Origin: Steinernema hermaphroditum
Taxonomy: Eukaryota; Nematoda; Chromadorea; Rhabditida; Steinernematidae
Direction of reading: 5' to 3'
NCBI GenBank assembly: GCA_030435675.1
Contig: CM059622.1
Location: 16,306,001-16,370,000, forward strand
Length of the DNA: 64,000 nucleotides
Shown piece by piece: positions 33,181 to 43,385 of this stretch (within the stretch, counting starts at the first letter, position 1; each line of letters opens with the position of its first letter). The position numbers and the translations under genes were made by a program. The notes under the pieces were generated by a model. That model was not told where the DNA came from. It saw nothing but the letters and a program-made list of their open reading frames with translations, and made no database searches.

Positions 33181-33987
33181 AAATCGTTCGTTATCTCTGC
33201 ACTGATTCGTTTTGCAAAAAAGGAAAAGTTAAGTTCACTCCGTAAAAATGGGAAAATGCGTAAAGTTCAAGTTCTGCCTGTTGACCTATCTGATCGTACT
33301 TAAGAAGACAGATACGACTTTGACTTTATTCACGACTCAAAGGCATTTCGTCTTGCATGACACCGAATAATAGACAAACAGAGGATGTCTCAACACTGCG
33401 GGCTTCATCCTTGGCGTAGCGGTGGTGTCGAACCGGTCGTAGACGACGGGCGTTTGGACCACTGGGGTAGCTTCGGGGCTCGCCTCCTCTGCTTCGGAGA
33501 GATGAGTCCGTGTTCCGAGAGTTGCATATTCGATGCTGATGGTGTCCTCAGGGCGTCGGTGACCTTCGGGATGACATCTCGCCCTGCCAGATTCCTGGCA
33601 TCGGACATCTTGTTGTCAGCGGTGGTGGGACTACGGCTTCCGGGTGCCCCAATTCCCTCTGGAAGCCGGAACAGTCACAACTGCCACGGAGTTTGCCATC
33701 TGATCAAACCAGACACTCAGAGAGCGACCGGAGGGACCGACCGCTCGCCACCGCGACACGAGTGAGACTCGAGACAGATACGAATATACAGAAATCGCAA
33801 TATAAACATTTAGTGCACTACTGAATATTGCTCGCATTTTCCAGACGCTTCCAGACTCTTAAGTACGATCAGATAGGTTAACAGGCTATTGAACTTTATG
33901 CGTTTTCCCATTTTTACACTGGGAACCTAACTTTTTTTAGCAAAACGAATCATTTGTCAATGCCAGTGCAGAGTTAACGAACGATTT
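33181..33987. repeat. Inverted-repeat MITE-like element interrupted by a retroposon
   Basis: Arms 33181-33306 and 33857-33987 are imperfect inverted copies (CTTAAGTACGATCAGATAGG and GCGTTTTCCCATTTTTACA in opposite orientation). The interior contains the retroposon at 33318. A truncated relative lies at 21683. Superfamily not determined. Confidence 0.75.
33318..33772 (-). mobile_element. Short retroposon (type 1), full length
   Basis: 455 bp flanked by 11-bp duplications GACAGATACGA (33307-33317, 33773-33783). Reverse orientation relative to the copy at 21854, with the same body, hairpin (AAGACGAAATGCCTT region), AATAAA and GTC-type tail. The related MITE at 21.7 kb shows the unoccupied site. 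Confidence 0.88.
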
Positions 33988-34916
33988 CTTTTTCACGGTG
34001 TTAACTTTCTTAAGCACCCCCATCGGCTGGCCGATTTATTCCTTCTCGCCTACGCGAAACGCGGCCGTCACCTAATATGAGCCGCATATCATGACACATG
34101 ACATATTACTCGTGAATCGTAAGCCCTTTTGTTGCCTTGTTTCCATAATTGCTTTGTTTGCGACCGAGAGGGCGACAATAGAATATACCAATTTCCTTCA
34201 TACTTTTCTTCAACTATAGCCAGCAAAACAGCCTGCTTAAAACAGAGAGCTGCTGTGAAAGTCGTCATGGTCGTCGAACTGTTACTTTTTACGTCCATCT
34301 TTTTTCTTTTTTTTGTGAAAGGCAAGAACTAGTTGCTCCTAGACACTAGTAATTAGTTTTGACTTTTTCGGTCATGTCGCCTGAGTGGGAAAGAGCACGA
34401 TTCAACCCGTTCAGTACATGCGAATTTCACCCTTCCCCAATTGGCAACGTCAGGTGTTTATTGTCGCTTTCTCAAGAACTTTCGTAGACTTACATATGTA
34501 TTGCACGGAAGGTCAAGATCTTGTTGGAGGTCGTGAGACAGGCGTTCGGCTGCGTACCATTTCCCGCTTTCCATAAATGTTATTTTGACTGTTCATTTCT
34601 GCTTGGGCGAGTGAAAACCGTACATGTACCCGTTGTCCTCAGAACAATGAGACATACATAGACATTGTATAGTATTTCAGAGGTCACGAGAAAGGAGAGA
34701 TTAACCATGGTAGTAAATAGTACTATCATGGTAGTACTTCGCTTGCTCTTCTCGAAAACTGTGAATTATTTGTGTGAAATTCCTTTTATTTTCTTAATAA
34801 TCTGTCTCCACATAATCTTAGTAATCCTGCGCCATGTTTTTCCTTTCATTTATTCTTGTTCAGCTGAAAAGTTGAACTCAGGTTGATCTTAGTATAATCG
34901 CAGTTTTTAAAAATTT
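33988..34916. other. Intergenic, no gene seen
   Basis: No homologous ORF. Contains a GTCACCTAATATGAG-region without known counterpart and a small ORF-rich but low-support stretch (34129-34576). Confidence 0.35.
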
Positions 34917-34988
34917 TGCGTCTGAGGGGAATCGAACCCCTGTCGATTGCTTGGAAGGCAACCATGCTGACCATTACACCACAGACGC
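34917..34988 (-). tRNA. tRNA-Gly (UCC), cassette member
   Basis: 72 nt, acceptor GCGTCTG/CAGACGC, anticodon loop CTTCCAA (UCC), T-loop TTCGATT. Matches the nematode Gly-UCC form. Diverges from the Gly-GCC gene at 35081 over a 92-bp conserved spacer. Confidence 0.95.
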
Positions 34989-35080
34989 GATGGAAAATGA
35001 CCCATATCTTCTGTTTTTGTCGCAAGGATGCGCAGGACATCCCTGTGGGGATATCCAATTTTAGTGATCGAAACAGGCGA

Positions 35081-35151
35081 GCATCGGTGGTTCAGTGGTA
35101 GAATGCTCGCCTGCCACGCGGGCGGCCCGGGTTCGATTCCCGGCCGATGCA
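35081..35151 (+). tRNA. tRNA-Gly (GCC), cassette member
   Basis: 71 nt, canonical family sequence. Partner of the UCC gene at 34917. Confidence 0.95.
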
Positions 35152-35944
35152 AATGTTTTGCGTTTATTCCATTTTTCTTTCGTTTATTCCACTTTATTCC
35201 ATTCTGCTCATTAACAGCTAGCATAGTTTGTGATGAACAATGAACCCAAATGAATATGAGATTCTAGAACTTGTACTCGTGAGAGCATAAACAAGCCTAA
35301 ATCCATCGTCAAGCGCCAAAAACATTCGAGCAATCATGCCTTGGACCCGCATAGTCTCCTCATAGGCAAAAAATATGCTTGAAATTGAAGGACATAGATC
35401 ACGAATCGCCCTCAATGGACCCAATACGTTGCGTGATCGGTGCAGATCTTATAGATGTACTTCTATTTTAAGTTCGTATTTTTCGCCACTACAGTATTCA
35501 ACAAGGAAATTATTTGAAGGATCGAGCTTTCACACACTATTAGCGTCGATCTTTTCTTCGCAAATTAATTTGTTTTTAGCTAGTGCATTCCTAAGACTTT
35601 TTGATAATTATTTCGAGGAAATATGCAGGAATGCACTTATAAAATATACGCGATCTGGCAGTTAATTCCTAATATAAGGCGGCATTAATCGCTGAGTCAC
35701 GTCTCTTAGTAACAGTTAGATCACTATGTAGTAAGGAGTACCTCTTAGCCGCTCTTATCACACCCTTATTTCGCTTTTCGCCCCTTTTTGAAGGAGGAAC
35801 TTTCGGCGGTTCAACAAGGAAGTTTTAACTATTCTTGACACTCACTGATGAACTCATTAGCCTTTAAAAGACAACTACAGGTGATATAACATAAATTCCA
35901 TGAAGGTTTAGTTAAGGAGTCACCTGTTGAACTGTTTACTACTA
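35152..35944. other. Intergenic, no gene seen
   Basis: AT-rich sequence with no recognised ORF or repeat. Confidence 0.35.
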
Positions 35945-36262
35945 ATCAGAATTATTACAATTCGCACCAACCATTGATGCAGCTGCATTCATCTCGCTCA
36001 GGTGCATCGTCGTCGCCTTTCCATAGCTGCTTGGAGAAAGGAGCCACTCGTTCGTCTTCGTCTTCTTCCGACCGTTCTCCACTACATCGATTTGAGCGAT
36101 CAAGCTTTGAGCCCTCGTTTTGGACCACCCCAAGCCGTTAGGTAAGGACCGAAACTCATAACCTCCCAGGCCGATCTACCGTATTCCATTTTGCATTCGT
36201 GACGGATTCTGCGACGTCCTTCATCTCCGTGACGCCTCGGAACTGGTCTTTGGTGCGAAGTG
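35945..36262 (-). mobile_element. RTE-type fragment
   Basis: Minus strand reads RTKDQFRGVTEMKDV...AKWN (36185-36260), matching RTNEWLRGVTKVKDIDEA-RRKWN of the full RTE, then a second frame with GWSKTRAQSLIAQIDVVENG. Frameshifted remnant of the C-terminal region of an RTE relative. Confidence 0.65.
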
Positions 36263-37175
36263 AGATTTAAAATGCCACCGCTTTTACAAAAACAGCCGAT
36301 CTCAGCTGCCTAAGCTTTATTATGCCGCTAGTTCTCCGGAATCATGCAGTTCGGGCTTGCTCCAGCTTAGTGTTTACCCCGATCCTGGAGCACATCTGTT
36401 AACATATCGTCATAGTTCCTCCCGCTGTTAACTTATCAATGCTGAATGTTCATCAAAATATCGGTGACATCATACATGAAGCGTCTTTGTATTGATTGTT
36501 GGTCCTTGTATTCTAATTCTTATTTACTCAAATCCAATTCAAGAATCCAAAATTTTTCGATGCCCTTAAGTTGAACGGTCAATCCTTCCATCTTGCACAA
36601 AAGCCATAGTAGTGCAGCTTTATTGTGTGGTAATTTTCGCGGAAATACTGAAGAAAATCCTATCAAAACAACTTAAAAATAATCGTTTTCTGACAGTATA
36701 TCGCTCGTAGAATTTCGCGTGCTGCAGCCTCGCATTATCCTGCTGAATAATTCTTTGCATGGTGAGCATTTCTTATAATGGACACCTGGATTTACTGGAT
36801 AACTCACCCACCATTTAGACTGAACTTCCTAGTGATTAAGAGATAGGTAATGAAAGAGTTGAAGTTTCCATGAACTTGCCTATGAAAGCGTGACCGAGTG
36901 TTTGAGTTAGCGCAGCTGAAACTCGCTATTCTCGAATTTGCTAGCTGTTTTGATTCAATGGTGATGTTTGGGCTTTTCTGTACTTTATAACTTGTCTGTT
37001 TGCTGGTTCTCTAATATATGGTATACCGCGCGCTTTTAGGATTTAGAGGAAATTTCTACCAAACAAATTTCCTTTTTGTGTGTCTCCATCCAGGGCGCTT
37101 CGCCTTTTGTGCGTTTACCGCCGGTAGGCTACTAAATTTCTACCAAGGAAAACAATAAAAGTGAATGAAAAAATC
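36263..37175. other. Intergenic, no gene seen
   Basis: AT-rich; no recognised ORF, RNA or repeat. Confidence 0.35.
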
Positions 37176-37246
37176 TGCATCGGCCGGGAATCGAACCCGG
37201 GCCGCCCGCGTGGCAGGCGAGCATTCTACCACTGAACCACCGATGC
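37176..37246 (-). tRNA. tRNA-Gly (GCC), cassette member
   Basis: 71 nt, canonical family sequence. Partner of the UCC gene at 37340; this cassette is inverted relative to 34917-35151. Confidence 0.95.
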
Positions 37247-37339
37247 CTTCCTTTCTGACCACAGCAGTTGGATATCCTCTCAGGCAAATATTCCGTGCAA
37301 GAGTGAGACAAAAACAGAAGATATGGGTCATTTTCCATC

Positions 37340-37411
37340 GCGTCTGTGGTGTAATGGTCAGCATGGTTGCCTTCCAAGCAATCGACAGGGGTTCGATTCC
37401 CCTCATACGCA
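37340..37411 (+). tRNA. tRNA-Gly (UCC), cassette member
   Basis: 72 nt; one acceptor-stem change (ATACGC for AGACGC) gives a single mismatch. Otherwise canonical. Confidence 0.9.
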
Positions 37412-37890
37412 CACGTCGATATTGTTTTTGGTAATGTTCTTCTGCGGTACCCGTTTGGATAATACGATCTGTTTCGACTCCGAAATATGTACGTGATTGA
37501 TTGAGGAAGATCCTCAATTGTGCACAATATTTTAAGACTTAAGTACATCCTACTTAAGTCTTCCGTATATCCTACGATTGGACTCTTTTTGAACTCGTCT
37601 CATCTTTGAGTTTCGTGCGTTTGAACTTTTCGGAGCCAAAAATCTCCACATGATAACCTAATTACGGAAGGTCCATCAAGTCAATTAGGCTCTTCGCTCC
37701 CTGAAGCGGCGTCTCCTCCCCGCAATGATGAAAACAACTCCTAACTCGCCTACGTGTATTATAATAACTATGAACTGCTGTTTAATCTCGCGTACCTATA
37801 GGGTTTTCTTTCCATGAATGAGTGAACTATCTTCATGCTTGAAACGTTTCAGCGTTCACAGCTAATCTTATTAACCTCGACGCAGCTGCC
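37412..37890. other. Upstream region of chemoreceptor 1
   Basis: No ORF or repeat recognised. Presumed promoter of the gene at 37891. Confidence 0.35.
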
Positions 37891-40628
37891 ATGAACATTC
37901 CCGTTAGTCCCACCTCACCACCACCCCTCAGCAACAGCCTACAGTGCAAGCTGCTTGTTCTGATAGCCATGGATCCGGTATTCCTGGCGTCTATGGGTGC
38001 AAAAGTGATCACTGCGGCGATTGGTATTGTGCTTATGGTGTTTGCCGCGTACTATGAGGTAACAGCCGTTTTATAGAAAAATAGCAGTATTATTATTTAG
38101 AAGATTACTGTAATGGTCCATCCAAATGCGAGGTTCATCATCCGGAGTCATTTCTATATTGTCATCGCATCGGGACTGGCCATAGTGGCGATCAATGGAA
38201 TCGACTTTGTCAGGTTGATTCGGTATAGGATTGGACATCGTGATGAGGTAAGTGAACGCAGTAGACAGGAATAGAAAAGATATGGATGTAGTGGTGCGTG
38301 AAATGGAGGCATTCGAAGAAGCAGAGAGCGAATGCACAAAATGATGAAAGTGCTAAAAATAGGCATTTTATAGGAAAAACTTCTGCGTCTGAGGGGAATC
38401 GAACCCCTGTCGATTGCTTGGAAGGCAACCATGCTGACCATTACACCACAGACGCGATGGGAGATGACCCAAATCTTTTGTTTTTGTCTCACCCTTGCGC
38501 GGGAAATATGCCTGAGGGGATATCAAATTCCAATGACGGTAAAGGCAAGCATCGGTGGTTCAGTGGTAGAATGCTCGCCTGCCACGCGGGCGGCCCGGGT
38601 TCGATTCCCGGCCGATGCAATATTTTCCATTTTGAGAAAAAGCTAATCAAGGCGAGTCTTTCATTTGTGTTCCCAGTGATCGGTCGGGTCGTCCACTCGC
38701 TCTTTCTGAGGCTGTCTGGGGCCGACTGAGTTGAGTGAGCGGTCGTTTTCGGCCGTCATTGTTGGTTGCATAGTGATCGCCCCGGCTCCCAGAAGGCCTG
38801 GAACACCAGGGAGCCGTAGTTCCAACGTCTTGCCAAGAAGCCCGTCACTGCCGCCCGACTCCACCCGCGCCGCCAGAGAAGCCGAAGAAGCGTTACAACT
38901 CCGAAGTCTGTGCCGCCAGCTGCCTTGATGGTTCCCGGTTTGCCCGTTGTGCTCCACCGACGCGTTTCGCCCAGATGCCGTTCTTCGCCCGTGCTGCCCG
39001 CGGAAGCCGCCGAAGAAGCTTCTCAACTCCGACGTCCGCGCTGCCACCCGAGCTGAAGATAGGCTTGCTGTGTTCCACCGTCTCCGGGGTCAACTTTTCG
39101 CTCTCTGATGCCCGCGCACACTGATGGGATCGTCGCCTTCTACTCTGATGCTGTGCCCTGCGCCGAAGCCAGAAGACCGACGACTACGGAGTGACAATGT
39201 GGTTTTTGTGCATATATATGACGTCTCGCAAGGCGTAAGCCTTAGATACGAGAAATAAACTCGTAAACTCGTAAACTCGCTAATCAAGGCTAGTTTAGAC
39301 AACACATCTTTTATTTTCGTCTCTATCAGCGGTCATGAACTCATTGACGACTTCTCCAAGCTTTGCAGCAGCAATCAAGCCACTTTTATCAATTAAAACA
39401 ACATTGTAAATGAATTCAGCTGGTTCGGACATTCGTTTCTGCATAACTTATTTTATGGCCAGGTGCCCTATCAGCACGGGGATCTTTGATTTTAAAATAA
39501 CATCTGGCGTGCCTACCATCAACAACATTAGAGTCATAAGACCTTAACACTTTCAACGGTTCTCGAGTATCCATGGTTCAGTGGTAGAATGTTCGCCTGC
39601 CACACGGGTGGCGTGGGTTCGATTCCCGGCCGATGCAAAACTTTTCAATCTTTCCATCAGAAGAGTGATTTACGTTTGATCCCACGTTTTGCAGATCTGC
39701 GACATAGCTCCGCTTCCAGCTTGGGTCGGCGGCGTCTTCCAATTCCTCCTTATCTTCGGCAACAACAACTCCACAACATTCTTGACTGCCCTCTGCGTTG
39801 AAAGAACAATCGCCACAATAAAAGCACAGTCGTATGAAAAGTGGCGTGCATCGAAAATTGGAAAAATCTTGTCCTTTGTTGCTGTAGGTCCCGGTTTTCA
39901 TATCCTGAGAGAAAGCGCTGAGTTTAGATCATGATAAATGTTCCAATTCTTGGCTGGATCTTTGGTACAAACGACTATAGTGAAACCACTCCTTTAACGA
40001 CGACAACGGCTTCATCTTTCGAAGCTGGTGGTTTTGTATGATACACCTTTCTGGAAAGCAATAGTACATCGTGTGTTTTAGTGTATTCGGATAATGACAG
40101 CCTTCGAATTGGCCGGTCTTCTTGTCTTTGTCGTTCTCTTTGCGGTAAATGTGAGAAGGCGAAGGGCTCAAAGTCGACTTGGAGCTTCTTTGGCTTATAA
40201 ATATCAGGTATAATTAGCATATCGCCATTCCATCAACAAAAAAAGTATAGGTTCAAGAGAATGTGGTCGGTTACGAGATCATCTTCCCCATAGCCTTCCT
40301 TCACTGCGCCAGCTACACCGTCACCTACTTGATCATTATGATAGCGGCAGCCATCTTGACAGGAAACAGTGCAAACGATGGCCTTGCCGTAACACGACTT
40401 TTGTCCGTGTACGACTTTACTGTCGCCTACGTTATTCTACTTCCCGTCTTAATCATTTACAAAACTGTACGAAAAGCTAAGAAGTAAGCGCGCTTAGTTG
40501 ATAACGGAACGCATGAGAGTTATAGTTACAGGCCGGCAAAGGTGTTCATCACGGCTCCCAGGGAGCAGCAATTAGTGAACGAGACGAATCAGTATTTCGC
40601 CATGTTGAGTGCCCAGTTGAATGCATAA
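37891..40628 (+). CDS. Serpentine chemoreceptor, Sra/Srab/Sre superfamily (1)
   Basis: Seven-transmembrane G-protein-coupled receptor of nematode chemosensory type. Seven exons: 37891-38058, 38101-38247, 39695-39883, 39928-40035, 40082-40207, 40251-40483, 40532-40628; 355 aa. Hydrophobic segments fall in every exon but the last; exon 3 ends TM3 with LCVERTIAT, resembling the ER..AT motif of the superfamily, and exon 5 ends LAYKYQ, with QENVVGYE opening exon 6. Exon lengths for exons 4-5 (36 and 42 codons) equal those of the minus-strand paralogue at 55396. The 1447-bp intron 2 contains a tRNA-Gly pair, a retroposon and a degenerate tRNA. Family assignment within the superfamily is not certain. 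AATAAA at 40653. Confidence 0.9.
38384..38455 (-). tRNA. tRNA-Gly (UCC), cassette member in an intron
   Basis: 72 nt, canonical, antisense to the host chemoreceptor gene (intron 2). Partner of 38549 over a 93-bp spacer. Confidence 0.95.
38549..38619 (+). tRNA. tRNA-Gly (GCC), cassette member in an intron
   Basis: 71 nt, canonical, in intron 2 of the chemoreceptor gene on the same strand. Confidence 0.95.
38654..39278 (+). mobile_element. Short retroposon (type 2), full length
   Basis: 625 bp flanked by 12-bp duplications GCTAATCAAGGC (38642-38653, 39279-39290). 5' end GATCGGTCGGGTCGTCCACTC resembles the RTE and type 1 ends; the body differs from type 1. The 3' end has the shared hairpin (AAGGCGTAAGCCTT), AATAAA and repeated ACTCGTAA units. 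Relatives lie at 40762, 41330 and 45440. Confidence 0.87.
39567..39637 (+). pseudogene. Degenerate tRNA-Gly (GCC)
   Basis: Aligns with the 71-nt GCC family and keeps anticodon loop CTGCCAC, but the acceptor stem (GTATCCA against CCGATGC) has two mismatches and the T stem is altered. Within intron 2 of the chemoreceptor gene. Confidence 0.8.
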
Positions 40629-40761
40629 ATGTCGTGGTTATGTCTAGTAGACAATAAAATATGAAAATAAGATTGCAGAAAGGTGATATAAATTTGTGCC
40701 GTACTACACAACAATTGAGAAGCAATCCACTCAACGCTTTACAAGAATCTCTACACACCGG

Positions 40762-40905
40762 CAGGGTCGTCTGTTCGCTCTCTAAGAAATCAGTTGGAAA
40801 AAGGGCCGTTCTTTGCTGTTACTGTTGGGAGCCGCAGTTCCATCGTCTGGCCAACAAGATCATAGCGTTCGGCATCGATCCAGCGATGTGAATGTAACAT
40901 TACAG
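40762..40905 (+). mobile_element. Type 2 retroposon fragment
   Basis: GGGTCGTCTGTTCGCTCTCT and GGGAGCCGCAGTTCCATCGT correspond to 5' parts of the 38654 element. No tail seen. Confidence 0.6.
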
Positions 40906-41329
40906 TGCATTACGTCGACATTTATTGTAACTTTGTGTGCGCACTCCGATTGCGGTGCAAGCAGCTGCATTTGTAACCAAAGACTGGAGAAAAATATGGC
41001 GCCATTTGAATGTTTCAAGATCACCAGCAGTTTGGAGGTGGTTCCAGCTGTCCTGATTGTCATGATTCGTCCCTCATCACGACTTTTGTCTCATAGGATA
41101 TGCCGACAAAGGCGAGAACATCTGGTGTAAAAGTGTGCTGTCTGGGTCACACTTCTCATATGTCTGTTGGTGCCATATAATCGCGCGATTGCGATCATCG
41201 TCACTTACGAGTAAACACAATGTGAACGACGATCGGCTTAGCGCAATCTGAACAAGTCTGGAAAGTCCGCCAAATGAAATTATCGGTACCCTCATTAATG
41301 AAAGCAGGAACGTAGTCTATGGTCAGCGA

Positions 41330-42400
41330 TGTCAGCGAGTCCGCTGACAAAAGACAGAAAAAGTTCAATAGTGACCGCCCCTCTGACACTTTTGCCGAAT
41401 CTTCTAGGTGCTCCGGGCCTTCTGGGAGTTGGGGCGATCACGTCAACAACGACGGCCGAGAACGACCGCTCACTCAACTCACAAGGGACCTGTCTAATAC
41501 ACTGCTGGACAAAAGTATAGGCCACCCCCCTTATTCGGCAGTTTGGAGGGCTAGCGGCAACTTTTGAAAATACCGACTACCCCACGTGAAAAAGCGTCGC
41601 GAAAAACATTGGTTCCATGGGGAAAGACGAAATCCCTGGACGAGAAACAAATGTAAAAACATTGAAATAAATCTGAGACCCGTTTTCAGCTGGACAAAAG
41701 TATAGGCCACCCTAGACATTTGCTTCGCATTTAATGCGTATTTAATTGGTAACAAGCCCTGTTTTCACTGGTATTTACTGGAACTGTGTTTCAAGGCTAT
41801 TATGCTGCAATGGGTCGAAGTGCGCGTCTTACAGAGGTCGGAAAGGACAAAATTTAAGGGCTCCATTCTGGACACATGTCCAAATAGAAACATGATAGGC
41901 AGATGGCCACATCTTCTTCTCTAACAGACTGCAAACCACGCAAAACACTGTTTTTGGCGCCGCAGATTACATAAGAGTAAAAATTATACCATTTCAGTGC
42001 TTATAGGCATCACTCCCCCTTCAAAACTTAGAACCCCAACATGACATGCATTCTTGGTCGGGTCCCAGAACGATCTGGAAGATGGAATTTTCAGCTTATT
42101 CCATCACTACTACGTTGTAGAGCGTATGCGAAAACTCCTTCCGGTCATCTTCGAGCACTAGCGAGCAGCGACATTCGATCTTGTATTATCCTTAATGAGT
42201 GAATTTTTCCAATTTTTAATGCTTTTAACTAGGTTAAAGTCAACTACAGGCGAAAAGCCTTCGGCTCTGTATTAGTCTTGTGAAGTCCTATTACTATGCC
42301 AAATTTGAGCTCCTAACTCGGCGGACATATTAGACAGGTCCCTTGTCAGTCGGCTCAGACAGCCTCAGAGAGAGAGAGAGTGGACACAGATGAAAGATCT
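41330..42400 (-). mobile_element. Type 2 retroposon split by a DNA transposon
   Basis: 41330-41481 and 42346-42400 are adjoining parts of one reverse-oriented type 2 copy (compare reverse complement of 38690-38830). The join CAACTC-AGTCGG in the intact copy is split by the 864-bp element at 41482. Confidence 0.8.
41482..42345. mobile_element. Non-autonomous DNA transposon with TCA target duplication
   Basis: Termini CAAGGGACCTGTCTAATA and its inverse, flanked by TCA (41479-41481, 42346-42348). The empty site is preserved in the retroposon at 38654, confirming boundaries. Inside are two direct copies of a Tc1-type terminus (GCTGGACAAAAGTATAGGCC at 41503 and 41690) and a short degraded Tc1-like transposase start (MGRSARLTEVGKDKI, 41810). 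Superfamily of the outer element is uncertain. Confidence 0.78.
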
Positions 42401-42435
42401 GGAAAACCAAATCACAGAATGTCACTTAATTCTTA

Positions 42436-42713
42436 AGGCCCATTTATACTCTGCGCGACACAAAACGCCCTTTTTGGTGTCGCTTAGCTTGTTTACGTGT
42501 TTACGTCGTCAAAAAAAAATTTTTGGAACATGCAATGTAGGTCAAGTTAACTTAAGATTTTTCTCGGATGATGGTTTGATAGCCCAATCCGAAAGCATCA
42601 TAACTGTGCAGTTTTATTCGACTTTTGACTTTTATTCGGTTTTGCTTAAATAGTAGACAAGCTAAGCGACACCAAAAATGGCATTTTGTGTCGCGCAGAG
42701 TGTAAATGGGCCT
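42436..42713. mobile_element. PIF/Harbinger-like MITE
   Basis: 278 bp with long inverted termini (AGGCCCATTTATACTCTGCG, about 57 bp with interruptions) flanked by TTA on both sides (42433-42435, 42714-42716). No coding capacity. TTA duplication fits PIF/Harbinger. Confidence 0.8.
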
Positions 42714-42744
42714 TTAGGGATATTTGGAGACAAGGCACAACATG

Positions 42745-42816
42745 TCCTCGGTAGTATAGTGGTGAGTATCCGCGCCTGTCACGTGCGAGACCCGGGTTCG
42801 ATTCCCGGCCGGGGAG
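42745..42816 (+). tRNA. tRNA-Asp (GTC)
   Basis: 72 nt, acceptor TCCTCGG/CCGGGGA, anticodon loop CTGTCAC (GTC), T-loop TTCGATT, discriminator G. A T-run follows within a few bases. Confidence 0.95.
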
Positions 42817-42903
42817 TAGTTTTTTCCATCTCTTTTTTGCTTAATACATCACAAATACAACGTCTTACAAATGAACAAGTCCAGGGTAAGTGAATCTCCT
42901 TCC

Positions 42904-43117
42904 GCGAGCGAATCCGTTTAATTCGCGAAGAAGATGTGTCGCTGCCGGATCCGAAGTTTTGCTGATTCCCAGATACCCCGTGAAGCGCCGCCACCGACCG
43001 ATTCGACATCAACGCCGCTCCAGGGATGAAGCCGGCTGAAAGTGTAACCTCGGTTTGTCTATTTTCGGTGTCGTGCAAAGTTTAAGGCTTTGATTTACGA
43101 AATGAAGTCAAAGTCAA
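42904..43117 (+). mobile_element. 5'-truncated type 1 retroposon
   Basis: Flanked by 12-bp duplications GAATCTCCTTCC (42892-42903, 43118-43129). Contains the type 1 3' half with hairpin relic and tail AAGTCAAAGTC. 5' truncation with a target duplication is typical of LINE-machinery insertion. Confidence 0.82.
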
Positions 43118-43385
43118 GAATCTCCTTCCACGACCGATCGCTATCGACATTTCCTCTTGAATTGGGGCTTTTTTCATACAACCACATCTTCGGATAGAAA
43201 GTTTCAGAGCGGAATCGCAGCATTAGAGAAGAAATAGCAGAATTTATTATACATTCGAGTGAATGGGTGAATGCGGTACGTATTCCGAGAACGAGTAATT
43301 GTGGCGGTGCAGAACAGAAGAATCGAAAATACAACTTCATATGGACATGGATTTACATCGTTTACAAGCACAAACAATATTGATT

